Shown piece by piece: positions 36,458-46,250 of a DNA stretch of 64,000 nt. Each line of letters begins with the position of its first letter. Position 1 is the stretch's first letter. This stretch comes from an uncultured Clostridia bacterium. Lineage in GTDB: Bacteria > Bacillota > Clostridia > Christensenellales > Aristaeellaceae. The position numbers were made by a program, and so were the translations under genes. The notes under the pieces were generated by a model. It was not told where the DNA came from, made no database searches, and was given only the letters and a program-made list of their open reading frames with translations. The stretch covers positions 62,001 to 126,000 of the forward strand of contig CAMKNZ010000001.1 in assembly GCA_946414315.1 (NCBI GenBank), in the 5' to 3' direction.

Positions 36458-37285
36458 ATGAAGATGATCCAGTATGGGATGCCGACCCTGATCGAAAACC
36501 GCACGCTGCAGGAGAACATCGATCTGTGCAGCCGGCTCGGTCTGCGCTTTATCGAACTGAATATGAACTTTCCCGAATACCAGGTGGACCGGCTGGAAAA
36601 AACCGATCTGTTTCTGGACGCGGCGGATGCCGCGGGGATTTATTACACCATCCACCTGGATGAGAACCTGAACATCGCGGACTTCAACCGGCTCGTCACG
36701 GACGCCTATCTGGAAACCGTGCGGCGGACCATTGAAGTGGCGAAGCAGCTGCTCCCTCTCCGGGACAAATACGGCGACGCTTCGCAGCCGCTGACGATCA
36801 ATATGCATATGCACCACGGGATCTTTATCACCCTGCCGGACCGGAAAGTGCAGATGTATGACCGGGATAAGGACCGGTATCTGGAGGACTGCCGCCGCTT
36901 CCGCGACCTGTGCGGCAGCTGGATCGGAGACGCTCCGGTCCTGATCGCCGTGGAGAATACAGACGGTTTTCGGGGCTATGAGCAGGAAGCGATCGACCTG
37001 TTTCTGAAAAGCCCGTATTTCGGTCTTACCTGGGACATCGGCCATTCCAAAGCGGTTGGCGAAAAGGATGTACCCTTCATCCTGGCCCGTCAGGACCGGC
37101 TGGTCCATTTCCATATCCATGACGGCACAGAACAGCCGCCCCGCAACCATCTGGCGCTGGGCGACGGGGAAATCGACCTGGCTGACCGGCTGGCACTGGC
37201 GGAAAGCCGCCATTGCCGGTGCGTACTGGAAACCAAGACGATCGAAGCCCTGACCCGCTCTGTCGGATGGCTTGCAGATCGGTAA
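36458..37285 (+). CDS. TIM-barrel sugar phosphate isomerase/epimerase-like protein
   Basis: AP endonuclease 2-like barrel; IAVENTDGF, FGLTWDIGHSKAVGE. Confidence 0.8.
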   Translation: MKMIQYGMPTLIENRTLQENIDLCSRLGLRFIELNMNFPEYQVDRLEKTDLFLDAADAAGIYYTIHLDENLNIADFNRLVTDAYLETVRRTIEVAKQLLPLRDKYGDASQPLTINMHMHHGIFITLPDRKVQMYDRDKDRYLEDCRRFRDLCGSWIGDAPVLIAVENTDGFRGYEQEAIDLFLKSPYFGLTWDIGHSKAVGEKDVPFILARQDRLVHFHIHDGTEQPPRNHLALGDGEIDLADRLALAESRHCRCVLETKTIEALTRSVGWLADR

Positions 37286-37303
37286 ATGATAAAACGTTCA
37301 TCA

Positions 37304-37328
37304 GACGGGCGCCCCGAGGCGCCCGTTT
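37304..37328. terminator. Convergent hairpin terminator
   Basis: GACGGGCGCCCCGAGGCGCCCGTTTTG between convergent genes. Confidence 0.6.
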
Positions 37329-37341
37329 TGCTGCGCTCTTC

Positions 37342-38337
37342 TCAGTATCCGATGGCGTTCAGGATCCGGTCCGTCACCCGGGCGGTCATCAGGCTGAATT
37401 CCTTGCTCACGTGCGGTTTTTCTCCGTACAGGATGCACCGGCTCAGCTGCTCCGTCTCCAGGGAATAGTTGTTCGGCGCGCTGACGGTTTTTGTCTCCGC
37501 CACGCCGTTCCGGATAATTGTATACGGAATCTCTCCGCACTGGTTGAACTCCACGGGCGAAATGATCTTTCCTTCCGTTCCGAAAGTGCAGAAACTGTCC
37601 TGCCGTCCCGGGATCAGCAGCATCCCGCAGTCGATCTTCGCCGCCGTGCCGTTGTTGTAAGTCAGGAGCGCCGAGGTGAACAGATCGATCTGTTTTTCCG
37701 AGAACTGTGCCACCGCCTTCACGTCATCCGGTTCCTTTCCAAGCATCCACAGCGCCATGCTCAGGGGATAGCATCCCAGGTCGTAGAAAGCGCCGCCGCC
37801 GGTTTCCTTCTTCAGGCGGATGTCCGTATCCGGCCTGCGGCCGGTTACAAACTCGGATTCAAAATACCGGACCTCCCCGATCACACCGGCGTCCAGTTCC
37901 GCTTTGACGGCTTTGACAAAGGGGCTGTGCAGATAGGCGAAGGCTTCCATCAGCAGGACGCCGTTTTCCTCCGCGGCGGCAAACATCTCTTTTACCTGCG
38001 CTTCGCACAGCGCCAGCGGTTTTTCGCACAGGACATGTTTCTTCGCCTTCAGGGCTTTGACGGTCCATTCGCAGTGGATATCGTTGGGCAGGGGGATATA
38101 GACCGCCTGCACTTCCGGATCGGCCAGCAGTTCATCATAGCTGCCGTACGCCTTCTGAAAGCCGAACTCCTCCTGATAGCTTTTTGCCTTTTCGATCCTG
38201 CGTCCGGCGATTGCATACCGCTCGCAGTGTTCCGCCAGTATCATGCCGGGAATCGTCTGTCCCCGGGCGATATCTGCTGTTCCCAGCACACCCCATTTCA
38301 CTTTTTCCATACCGGTTCTCCCTTCTTTTCTGATCAC
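37342..38337 (-). CDS. Gfo/Idh/MocA family oxidoreductase
   Basis: KWGVLGTADIARG, CEKPLALCEAQ. Confidence 0.92.
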   Translation of the reverse strand: MIRKEGRTGMEKVKWGVLGTADIARGQTIPGMILAEHCERYAIAGRRIEKAKSYQEEFGFQKAYGSYDELLADPEVQAVYIPLPNDIHCEWTVKALKAKKHVLCEKPLALCEAQVKEMFAAAEENGVLLMEAFAYLHSPFVKAVKAELDAGVIGEVRYFESEFVTGRRPDTDIRLKKETGGGAFYDLGCYPLSMALWMLGKEPDDVKAVAQFSEKQIDLFTSALLTYNNGTAAKIDCGMLLIPGRQDSFCTFGTEGKIISPVEFNQCGEIPYTIIRNGVAETKTVSAPNNYSLETEQLSRCILYGEKPHVSKEFSLMTARVTDRILNAIGY

Positions 38338-38393
38338 GGATCATTTTTCGTCATTCTTTGCGAATTTTGTACGGACTTTTTTGCTTTTGACTA

Positions 38394-38424
38394 TTGACTT
38401 AGAGTTAACTTTAAGGATTATCAT
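38394..38424 (+). promoter_or_regulatory. MerR-type promoter with 19-bp spacer and AdhR-like dyad
   Basis: TTGACT-N19-TATCAT containing CTTAGAG-TTAA-CTTTAAG (38398-38415). Confidence 0.7.
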
Positions 38425-38490
38425 CATTATAACCGATGTAATCAATAGTGTCAATCGCCCCGAAAAGGCGTCAGGAAAGGATGGTCGATC

Positions 38491-39666
38491 ATGGATAACT
38501 TTATGTTTTATTCCCCCACCTGTTTTGTCTTCGGCAAAGATGCAGAAAACCAGGCCGGCGCGCTGGTCAGGCGCTTCGGCGGCACCCGGGTGCTGATCCA
38601 CTATGGCGGCGGCAGTGCGGTGCGTTCCGGGCTGATCGACCGGGTGCAGGCCTCCCTGAAAGCCGAAGGACTTCCCTGTTTCCTGCTGGGCGGCGTCAAA
38701 CCCAATCCGCGCAGCGGTCTGGTCTATGAAGGGATCAATCTGTGCCGGAAGGAAAAAATCGATTTTATCCTCGCCGTAGGCGGCGGCAGTTCCATTGACT
38801 CCGCCAAGGCCATCGCGGCCGGTACCGTCTATGACGGCGATTTCTGGGATTTCTACAGCGGAAAGCGCATTGAGGAAGCGCTTCCGGTCGGCACGGTGCT
38901 GACCATCGCCGCCGCGGGCAGCGAAGGCAGCCCGGACAGCGTGATCACCCGGGAGGACGGCATGTTCAAGCGCGGCGCCAGCGGTGACGCGATCCGGCCG
39001 AAGTTCTCCATCCTGAACCCGGCCCTGACCCAGACACTACCCGCCTTCCAGACCGCTGCCGGCATTACGGACATCATGGCCCACCTGTATGAGCGGTATC
39101 TGACCAACACAAAAGAGGTGGAGGTCACCGACCGCCTGATTGAGGCCCTGCTCCTGACCATGATCCATGAAGGTCCCCGCGTCATCGCCAATCCGGACAA
39201 CTACGAAGCCCGGGCGAATATCATGTGGGCCGGCATGATGGCGCACAATAATTCCTGCGGCGTCGGCCGGAGCCAGGACTGGAACAGCCATAATATCGAG
39301 CATGAACTTTCCGCCCTGTATGACTGCGCCCATGGCGCAGGCCTGGCGGTCACCCTGCCCGCGGTCTTCGCCTATGTCATGAAGCACGACGTCATGCGCT
39401 TCGCCCAGGTTGCCGTTCGGGTCTGGGGCTGCCAGATGGACTTTGCCAATCCGGAAGCAACCGCCCGTGAAGGTATCAAAAAGCTGCAGCAGTTCTTCAT
39501 CTCCATCGGCATGCCCCGGAATTTCGCGGAACTCGGCGCGAAGGAAGAAGACATCCCGGCGCTGGTCAAGTCCCTCTGTTGGGGCGACGGCCGCCAGGGC
39601 AGCATCTCCGGTTTCGTGACCCTGAATGAGGATGACTGCGCAAAGATCTATCAGCTGATGGTCTGA
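38491..39666 (+). CDS. Iron-containing alcohol dehydrogenase
   Basis: ILAVGGGSSIDSAKAIAAG; GAGLAVTLPAVFAYVMKHD. Confidence 0.93.
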   Translation: MDNFMFYSPTCFVFGKDAENQAGALVRRFGGTRVLIHYGGGSAVRSGLIDRVQASLKAEGLPCFLLGGVKPNPRSGLVYEGINLCRKEKIDFILAVGGGSSIDSAKAIAAGTVYDGDFWDFYSGKRIEEALPVGTVLTIAAAGSEGSPDSVITREDGMFKRGASGDAIRPKFSILNPALTQTLPAFQTAAGITDIMAHLYERYLTNTKEVEVTDRLIEALLLTMIHEGPRVIANPDNYEARANIMWAGMMAHNNSCGVGRSQDWNSHNIEHELSALYDCAHGAGLAVTLPAVFAYVMKHDVMRFAQVAVRVWGCQMDFANPEATAREGIKKLQQFFISIGMPRNFAELGAKEEDIPALVKSLCWGDGRQGSISGFVTLNEDDCAKIYQLMV

Positions 39667-39703
39667 CCTTACCGTATCACGATGCAAAGGACATCAATGC
39701 TTT

Positions 39704-41449
39704 ATGCACAAACAATTTGAGTGGCTGTGGAAGAACATGGACGCGCCATTCCGGCGCCGCCATGTCATCGCGCTGTGCGTCTGCGCGTTTACCTGCCTGC
39801 TCCTGCTGGTGAATCCTGCCCTTTCCCGCCGCCTGATCGACGACGTGATCATGGCGGGCAACCCGGAGCCGCTTCTGTCCATCCTGGCCGTCATGCTGGT
39901 GGTCAAGCTGGGACGCGAGGGACTGCGCTATATGATGGTGATCTTTCTGGAGAAGGATTCCCAGAACGTCGTCTTCAATCTGCGCCGCCGTCTGTTCACC
40001 AAAATGCAGTACAGCGATATGCCCTTCTTCGACGCGCACCGCACCGGCGACCTGATGACCCGCATGAGCGCGGACCTGGACTGGTGCCGCCATTTCCTGG
40101 CTTATATCGATTACCGCATCATTGACGCGGTCTGCACCTTCGTTTTCGCCACGATCTATCTGGTCACGGTCAACTGGAAGCTGACCCTGCTGCTGATCGT
40201 CATCACACCCATCCTGCTGGTGATCTCCCGCTTCCTGTCCCGGCATATCCGGCCCCGGTTCATGTTCATGCGTGAACGACTGGCGGATATGAACACCGCT
40301 GCTCAGGAAAACATCGCCGGCAACCGGGTCGTGAAGGCCTTTGCCCGGGAGGAATACGAAAAAGAACGCTTTGAAAAAAAGAATAAAGCTTTTATGGACA
40401 GCCACCTGCGCATCAACAAACTGTGGCTTTCCTTCTTTCCCGTAATCGAGCTGCTGGTAAATGCCATCCAGCTGGTGACAGTCTTCGTGGGCGGTCTGTT
40501 CATCATTCAGGGAGAACTGACGCCCGGCGAACTGGCGATCTTCACCGGCCTGAGCTGGGCGGTATCCAATCCGATGCGGGAACTGGGCAACCTGATCAAC
40601 GACCTGCAGCGTTTCTCCACCTCCGCGGCGAAAGTCATGGAGCTCTATTATGCAAACTCTTCCATTGCGGACGCGCCGGACGCGGTAACGCATGAACGGA
40701 TACAAGGAAAAATCGAATTCGATCATGTTTCTTTCGCCTATGACAGCAAACCGGTCCTGACCGATGTGTCCTTCTCCGTGGAGCCCGGGAAAACGGTCGC
40801 CGTCATGGGACCCACCGGCAGCGGCAAGACCACCCTGATCAGCCTGCTTGCCCGCTTCTATGACGTGACCGAAGGCGCGGTACGCGTGGACGGCTGCGAT
40901 GTAAAGCAGTGGAAGCTGGACGAGCTTCGCGGCGGCATCGGCACCGCCACCCAGGATGTATTCCTGTTTTCGGACACGGTGGAAGGCAACATCGCATTCG
41001 GCAACCAGGAGCTGACCCTGGACGAGGTGAAGGATTTTGCCCGCCGGGCAGACGCCGCGGAATTCGCGGACAAACTGCCGGAAGGGTATGACACGATCAT
41101 CGGTGAGCGCGGCGTCGGGCTTTCCGGCGGACAGCGCCAGCGGATCGCCCTGGCCCGTGCCATGGCAGTTCGTCCCGGCATCCTCATCATGGACGATACC
41201 ACCTCCGCCGTGGACAGTGAAACAGAGCAGTATATCCAGGACCAGCTCAGGCATCTTCCTTTCGAATGCACCAAATTTATCATTGCCCAGCGGATCTCCT
41301 CCATGCGGGACGCGGATCTGATCCTGGTCCTGCAGGACGGAAAGATCACCGAGCAGGGCACCCATAAGGAACTGCTGGAAAAGCGCGGATACTACTGGCA
41401 GACCTACTGCCTGCAGTACGGACTGCAAATGGAAAGGGAGGTGGGATAA
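39704..41449 (+). CDS. ABC transporter, fused permease/ATPase
   Basis: MGPTGSGKTTLISLL, GVGLSGGQRQRIALARA. Confidence 0.95.
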   Translation: MHKQFEWLWKNMDAPFRRRHVIALCVCAFTCLLLLVNPALSRRLIDDVIMAGNPEPLLSILAVMLVVKLGREGLRYMMVIFLEKDSQNVVFNLRRRLFTKMQYSDMPFFDAHRTGDLMTRMSADLDWCRHFLAYIDYRIIDAVCTFVFATIYLVTVNWKLTLLLIVITPILLVISRFLSRHIRPRFMFMRERLADMNTAAQENIAGNRVVKAFAREEYEKERFEKKNKAFMDSHLRINKLWLSFFPVIELLVNAIQLVTVFVGGLFIIQGELTPGELAIFTGLSWAVSNPMRELGNLINDLQRFSTSAAKVMELYYANSSIADAPDAVTHERIQGKIEFDHVSFAYDSKPVLTDVSFSVEPGKTVAVMGPTGSGKTTLISLLARFYDVTEGAVRVDGCDVKQWKLDELRGGIGTATQDVFLFSDTVEGNIAFGNQELTLDEVKDFARRADAAEFADKLPEGYDTIIGERGVGLSGGQRQRIALARAMAVRPGILIMDDTTSAVDSETEQYIQDQLRHLPFECTKFIIAQRISSMRDADLILVLQDGKITEQGTHKELLEKRGYYWQTYCLQYGLQMEREVG

Positions 41450-43249
41450 ATGGCGCGGAATAAGTTTGACGTTGACGAGCGTCTGGAATCCCCCTTCCGG
41501 TGGAAACATCTGAAGCGGGCCGGAAAATACATTGTCCGGCACAAGTACAAGATGCTTGCGGCGCTCCTCATGAGCGCGCTGGCCAGCATCGCTTCCCTGT
41601 TTATCCCCAAAATCACCCAGTGGGTGCTGGACGAAGCGGTTCCGAATCAGGACACGGCCATGATCGGCCGGATGGCGCTGATGTTTGTCGGAATCATCGC
41701 GCTGAGCATCGTGTTCACTACCATCCGTTCACGCATGATGGCCCATGTCAGCCAGCGGATCATCTACGACATCCGCAGCGACCTGTTCGCCCACCTGCAG
41801 AAGCTGCCCTTCAGCTACTACGACAGCCGCCCTGCCGGCAAGATCCTGGTGCGGGTCATCAACTACGTAAACTCCGTTTCGGATATCCTCTCCAACGGAA
41901 TCATCAACATGATCCTGGAGATCATCAACCTGATCTTCATCGTGGTCTTCATGTTCTCCACCGACGCCACCCTGGCCACGGTGATCATCGCGGGCCTCCC
42001 CGTCTTCATCGGAATCATCATCCTGATCAAGCCGCGGCAGCGCCGCGCCTGGCAGAACCAGAGCAACAAAAACAGCAATTACAATGCCTATCTGGCGGAA
42101 TCCATCGACGGCGTCCGGGTCAGCCAGCTGTTTGACCGGCAGGAAGTCAACATCTCCATCATGGAACGCCTGGCCACGGCCTGCCGTCAGGCCTGGCTGC
42201 GGGCAATAAAGATCAGCAACTGCGTCTGGCTTTCCAGCGAAACCATGACCCAGTTGGTTCTGACCTTCCTCTACATCGCCGGCGTATACTGGATGGGCGG
42301 CGGAAAAATGGTATCCTTCGGCGTAATCCTGGCCATGGGCCAGTATGTAAGCCGCTTCTGGCAGCCCATTACCAACCTTGCGAATATCTACAACTCCTTC
42401 GTCAACAACATCGCTTATCTGGAGCGGATTTTTGAAACCATGGACGAACCCGTGGTCGTGGATGACGCGCCGGACGCGGAAACGCTGCCGCCCATCACCG
42501 GCGAGGTGGATTTTGAAGACGTGACTTTCGCCTATGAAGAAGACCTGAATGTGCTGGAACATATGAACCTGCATGTCAACGCGGGCGAGAGTATCGCCCT
42601 GGTCGGCCCTACCGGCGCGGGAAAAAGCACGGTCATCAACCTGCTCTGCCGTTTCTACAACCTGAACGGCGGCCGGATCATCCTGCACGACGAAAGCGGC
42701 GAAGCCCATGATATCAGCCGCGTAACGCTCCACTCCCTCCGCAGCCAGCTGGGAATCATGCTGCAGGACAGCTTTATCTTCTCCGGCACCCTGATGGACA
42801 ATATCCGCTACGGCCGCCTGGACGCCACCGACGCGGAAGTCATCGAGGCAGCCCGCCGGGTCCGCGCCGACGAGCTGATCCGGAAAATGCCCCAGGGTTA
42901 TCAGACGGAGATCCGGGAACGGGGCGGTAACCTCAGCCAGGGTGAGAAACAGCTGGTCGCCTTCGCGCGGACCCTGCTTTCTGACCCGGCAATCCTGATC
43001 CTGGATGAAGCGACTTCCTCCATTGATACCCAGACGGAAAAGCTCCTGCAGGAAGGCATCCAGGAGATGCTCAAAGGCCGGACCAGCATCATCGTTGCCC
43101 ACAGGCTCAGCACCATCAAGAACTGCGACCGGATCCTCTACATCAGCAACAAGGGCATTGCCGAAATGGGCAGCCATGAGGAGCTGATGGCAAAGAAAGG
43201 TTTATATTATCAGCTGTACACCGCCCAGGTACGGGATGATGCAGCTTAA
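41450..43249 (+). CDS. ABC transporter, fused permease/ATPase (partner)
   Basis: VGPTGAGKSTVINLL, GGNLSQGEKQLVAFARTLL; starts directly at previous stop. Confidence 0.95.
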   Translation: MARNKFDVDERLESPFRWKHLKRAGKYIVRHKYKMLAALLMSALASIASLFIPKITQWVLDEAVPNQDTAMIGRMALMFVGIIALSIVFTTIRSRMMAHVSQRIIYDIRSDLFAHLQKLPFSYYDSRPAGKILVRVINYVNSVSDILSNGIINMILEIINLIFIVVFMFSTDATLATVIIAGLPVFIGIIILIKPRQRRAWQNQSNKNSNYNAYLAESIDGVRVSQLFDRQEVNISIMERLATACRQAWLRAIKISNCVWLSSETMTQLVLTFLYIAGVYWMGGGKMVSFGVILAMGQYVSRFWQPITNLANIYNSFVNNIAYLERIFETMDEPVVVDDAPDAETLPPITGEVDFEDVTFAYEEDLNVLEHMNLHVNAGESIALVGPTGAGKSTVINLLCRFYNLNGGRIILHDESGEAHDISRVTLHSLRSQLGIMLQDSFIFSGTLMDNIRYGRLDATDAEVIEAARRVRADELIRKMPQGYQTEIRERGGNLSQGEKQLVAFARTLLSDPAILILDEATSSIDTQTEKLLQEGIQEMLKGRTSIIVAHRLSTIKNCDRILYISNKGIAEMGSHEELMAKKGLYYQLYTAQVRDDAA

Positions 43250-43277
43250 AAGAATGAAATCATAAGGAGGCAGACAC

Positions 43278-44498
43278 ATGGACCAACTGAAACACCGCAA
43301 AGCTGAGGCAAAACTTCAGATCCTCAATCCCGACGGTTCCCCGGCGGCCGGACGTTCCGTCCGCGTGGACCAGGTCTCCCATCAGTTCCTTTTCGGCTGC
43401 GGCGCGTTTGACACCGTGGAAATCATGAAAACAGACGATGAAAAGAAGCGCGCCTTCCTGCAGGAACGTATGGAAAAATGGCTGGGGCTGTTTAACTACG
43501 GCACCCTTCCCTTCTACTGGGGCCGGTATGAACCCGTAGAGGGCCGGACCGCCTATACCGAGACCATGGCGGCCGCCCGCTGGCTGCGGGAAAAGGGCGT
43601 TACCGTCAAGGGACACCCGCTGTGCTGGCACACCGCCTGCGCCCCGTGGCTCATGCAGTATTCCAACGAAGAGATTCTCCGCCGCCAGATCGAACGGATC
43701 CACCGTGATATGTCCGCCTTCAAAGGCGTGATCGGACTGTGGGACGTGATCAACGAAGTCGTGATCATGCCGGTCTTCGACAAGTATGACAATGCAATCA
43801 CCCGCGTCTGCAAGGACCTGGGCCGCGTCGGCATCGTGAAGGAAGTCTTCGCCGCCGCGAAGGAGACCGATCCGGACGCTGTGCTGCTCATCAACGATTT
43901 CAACACCAGCAAGCATTATGAAGACCTGATTGAAGACCTGCTGGAAGCCGGTGTTCCCATCGGCACGATCGGAATCCAGAGCCATCAGCATCAGGGCTAC
44001 TGGGGACTGGAGAAACTCAACGACGTCCTGGAACGTTTTTCCCGGTTCGGCCTGCCCATCCATTTCACTGAGAATACCCTGATCTCCGGCGACATCATGC
44101 CCGCGCACATTGTCGACCTGAACGACTGGCAGGTGGACGAATGGCCAAGCACGCCCGAAGGCGAAGAGCGCCAGGCCCGGGAGATCTCGGAAATGTATAC
44201 CGTGCTGTTCAGCCATCCGCTGGTGGAAGCCATCACGACCTGGGACTTCAACGATGGCTGCTGGCTGAAAGCGCCCTCCGGCTTCGTGCATGAAGACAAC
44301 AGCATCAAACCCTCCTATGAAGCGCTGAAACAGCTGATCCACGGAGACTGGGAAACCCACGAAGTCCTGACTGCTGACGCTGAAGGGTTCGTATCCTTCA
44401 CCGGTTTCAGGGGCGGTTATTCCGTACAGGCTGATGCAGAAAAAGCCGGCTTCACGCTGAATAATAACCTGTGTGAAAAACTGATCCTGAAAGCATAA
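43278..44498 (+). CDS. Endo-1,4-beta-xylanase (GH10), no signal peptide
   Basis: VKGHPLCWHT, GLWDVINEV, IGIQSHQHQGYW, PIHFTENTL. Confidence 0.93.
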   Translation: MDQLKHRKAEAKLQILNPDGSPAAGRSVRVDQVSHQFLFGCGAFDTVEIMKTDDEKKRAFLQERMEKWLGLFNYGTLPFYWGRYEPVEGRTAYTETMAAARWLREKGVTVKGHPLCWHTACAPWLMQYSNEEILRRQIERIHRDMSAFKGVIGLWDVINEVVIMPVFDKYDNAITRVCKDLGRVGIVKEVFAAAKETDPDAVLLINDFNTSKHYEDLIEDLLEAGVPIGTIGIQSHQHQGYWGLEKLNDVLERFSRFGLPIHFTENTLISGDIMPAHIVDLNDWQVDEWPSTPEGEERQAREISEMYTVLFSHPLVEAITTWDFNDGCWLKAPSGFVHEDNSIKPSYEALKQLIHGDWETHEVLTADAEGFVSFTGFRGGYSVQADAEKAGFTLNNNLCEKLILKA

Positions 44499-44514
44499 AG
44501 GAGATATCGCATCC

Positions 44515-46125
44515 ATGCATTCCCAGCCGTCTGTTTTCCGCATCAATCAGTCAGGTTATGCCACAGGGCTGCCGGTGACTGCCGCCGTACTGGGAGACGG
44601 GCCTGTCATCCTGAAAAACGCAGCGGGAGAAACCCTCCGCAGCATTGATTATGACACGCCGCAAACCGATCCCGCCTCCGCGGACAAGGTTGCGCTGGTG
44701 AACCTGGGCGTCCTGGCGGAAGGAAACTATGTGCTTGAATGCGGGAACGCCAGCCGTCAGCTGACCGTATGCTCCTCCCCCTGGAACACAGTGACCCACA
44801 CGCTGATCAAAGGCCTGTATTACCAGCGGTGCGGCTGCGGTCTGCTGCCGGAGCATGCAGGCGTTTACGCTCATCCGCCGTGCCATACGGCTCCCGCGCA
44901 GGAATGGACGGATCAAAGCGTCAGCCGCAGGATCACCGGCGGCTGGCACGATGCCGGGGATTACGGCAAATACGTCGCTCCCGGGGCCGTTACAGTGGCG
45001 CATCTGCTGTATACCTGGAAGCTGTTTCCGCAGGGATGCGGAGACGATCTGAACATCCCTGAGACCGGGAACGGCCTTCCGGATATTCTCAATGAAGCTC
45101 GGTTTGAACTGGAATGGATCCTGCAGATGCAGCGTTCCGACGGCTCGTTCCACCATAAGCTGACCAAGTCGCATTTTGCGGCCTTTATCATGCCTCAGGA
45201 CGACCTGGAACAGGAATATCTCATGCCTGTATGCTGGTGCGCGACGGCGGACGCCGCCGCCTGCCTGGCGCTGGCTTTCCGGGTATACCATTCCTTTGAC
45301 GAACCCTTTGCCAACCGTATGCTGCTGGCTGCGAAGCATGCCTGGACATGGCTGCAGGCGCATCCTGATTTCGTGCCCTTTATGAATCCGGAAGGGGTCC
45401 GCACAGGCTGGTACGGCGGCCGGAGCGATATCAGCAACCGGTTCTGGGCAGCCTGCGAGCTCTTTGCATCCACCGGGGAAGACGCATACCGTCTGGCGGC
45501 GGAGAAATTATATACGACGAACCTGAACCTGACCGAATTCGGCTGGATGGAAGTCGGCGGTCTTGGCGCTCTGTGCTGCCTGACCGATCTGAAGGATCAC
45601 GCCGGCGACGTACTGTATAACCGGCTGAAAGAAGACTTCCTCCGCCGGAGCGAAGAAGCGCTCACCCTGTCCCATGACTCCGGCTACGGAACATCCATCG
45701 CTCCGGACCGGTATATCTGGGGAAGCATCCTGCCGGTCATGAGCCATGCCATGGCGATGATCATCAATACGATCCTCACCGGGAGACAGGATATGCGGGA
45801 CGCCGCCCTGCTGCAGTGGCATTACGCCCTGGGCATGAACGCCATGGACCTCTGTTTTGTCACCGGGTTCGGAGAAAACACCGTATTGCATCCCCATCAC
45901 CGTCCCTCCGGCGCGGACGGTATCGAAGCGCCGGTTCCCGGGCTGATCTCCGGCGGGCCGAACAAATGCTTCTGCTATCCCCAGACGAAGGAAAAACTCA
46001 GGCCTGACACGCCCCCGGCCAAATACTTCCTGGACGAGACGCCTTCCGCCGATACCAACGAGATTGCGATCTACTGGAATTCTCCGGCGGTCTTTGTCGG
46101 AGCATACTTCAATTCGCCTTCCTGA
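44515..46125 (+). CDS. Glycoside hydrolase family 9 protein, no signal peptide
   Basis: GGWHDAGDYGKYVAPGAVTVAHLLYTWKLFP; FVTGFGENTVLHPHHRPSGAD. Confidence 0.93.
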   Translation: MHSQPSVFRINQSGYATGLPVTAAVLGDGPVILKNAAGETLRSIDYDTPQTDPASADKVALVNLGVLAEGNYVLECGNASRQLTVCSSPWNTVTHTLIKGLYYQRCGCGLLPEHAGVYAHPPCHTAPAQEWTDQSVSRRITGGWHDAGDYGKYVAPGAVTVAHLLYTWKLFPQGCGDDLNIPETGNGLPDILNEARFELEWILQMQRSDGSFHHKLTKSHFAAFIMPQDDLEQEYLMPVCWCATADAAACLALAFRVYHSFDEPFANRMLLAAKHAWTWLQAHPDFVPFMNPEGVRTGWYGGRSDISNRFWAACELFASTGEDAYRLAAEKLYTTNLNLTEFGWMEVGGLGALCCLTDLKDHAGDVLYNRLKEDFLRRSEEALTLSHDSGYGTSIAPDRYIWGSILPVMSHAMAMIINTILTGRQDMRDAALLQWHYALGMNAMDLCFVTGFGENTVLHPHHRPSGADGIEAPVPGLISGGPNKCFCYPQTKEKLRPDTPPAKYFLDETPSADTNEIAIYWNSPAVFVGAYFNSPS

Positions 46126-46141
46126 CTTTTATGGACATTTT

Positions 46142-46170
46142 AACGCCCGGCCTGCACGGCCGGGCGTTTC
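46142..46170 (+). terminator. Intrinsic terminator
   Basis: ACGCCCGGCCTGCACGGCCGGGCGTTTCGTT. Confidence 0.65.
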
Positions 46171-46250
46171 GTTGAAAAAGCCGCTGCAATCTGATATACT
46201 TCACTTTGATAAAGACAAAGCCATACAGACCGAAAGCGAGGGACCGTTCC

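Noticed and set aside
39677-41542. 621-aa minus-strand ORF (and 41729-43177, 43260-44546, 46140-47228, 51455-52825)
   Set aside because: All antisense to clear ABC, GH10, TIR or GH43 genes; FDLFVFLRKLG repeats are the reverse reading of the coiled-coil repeat.
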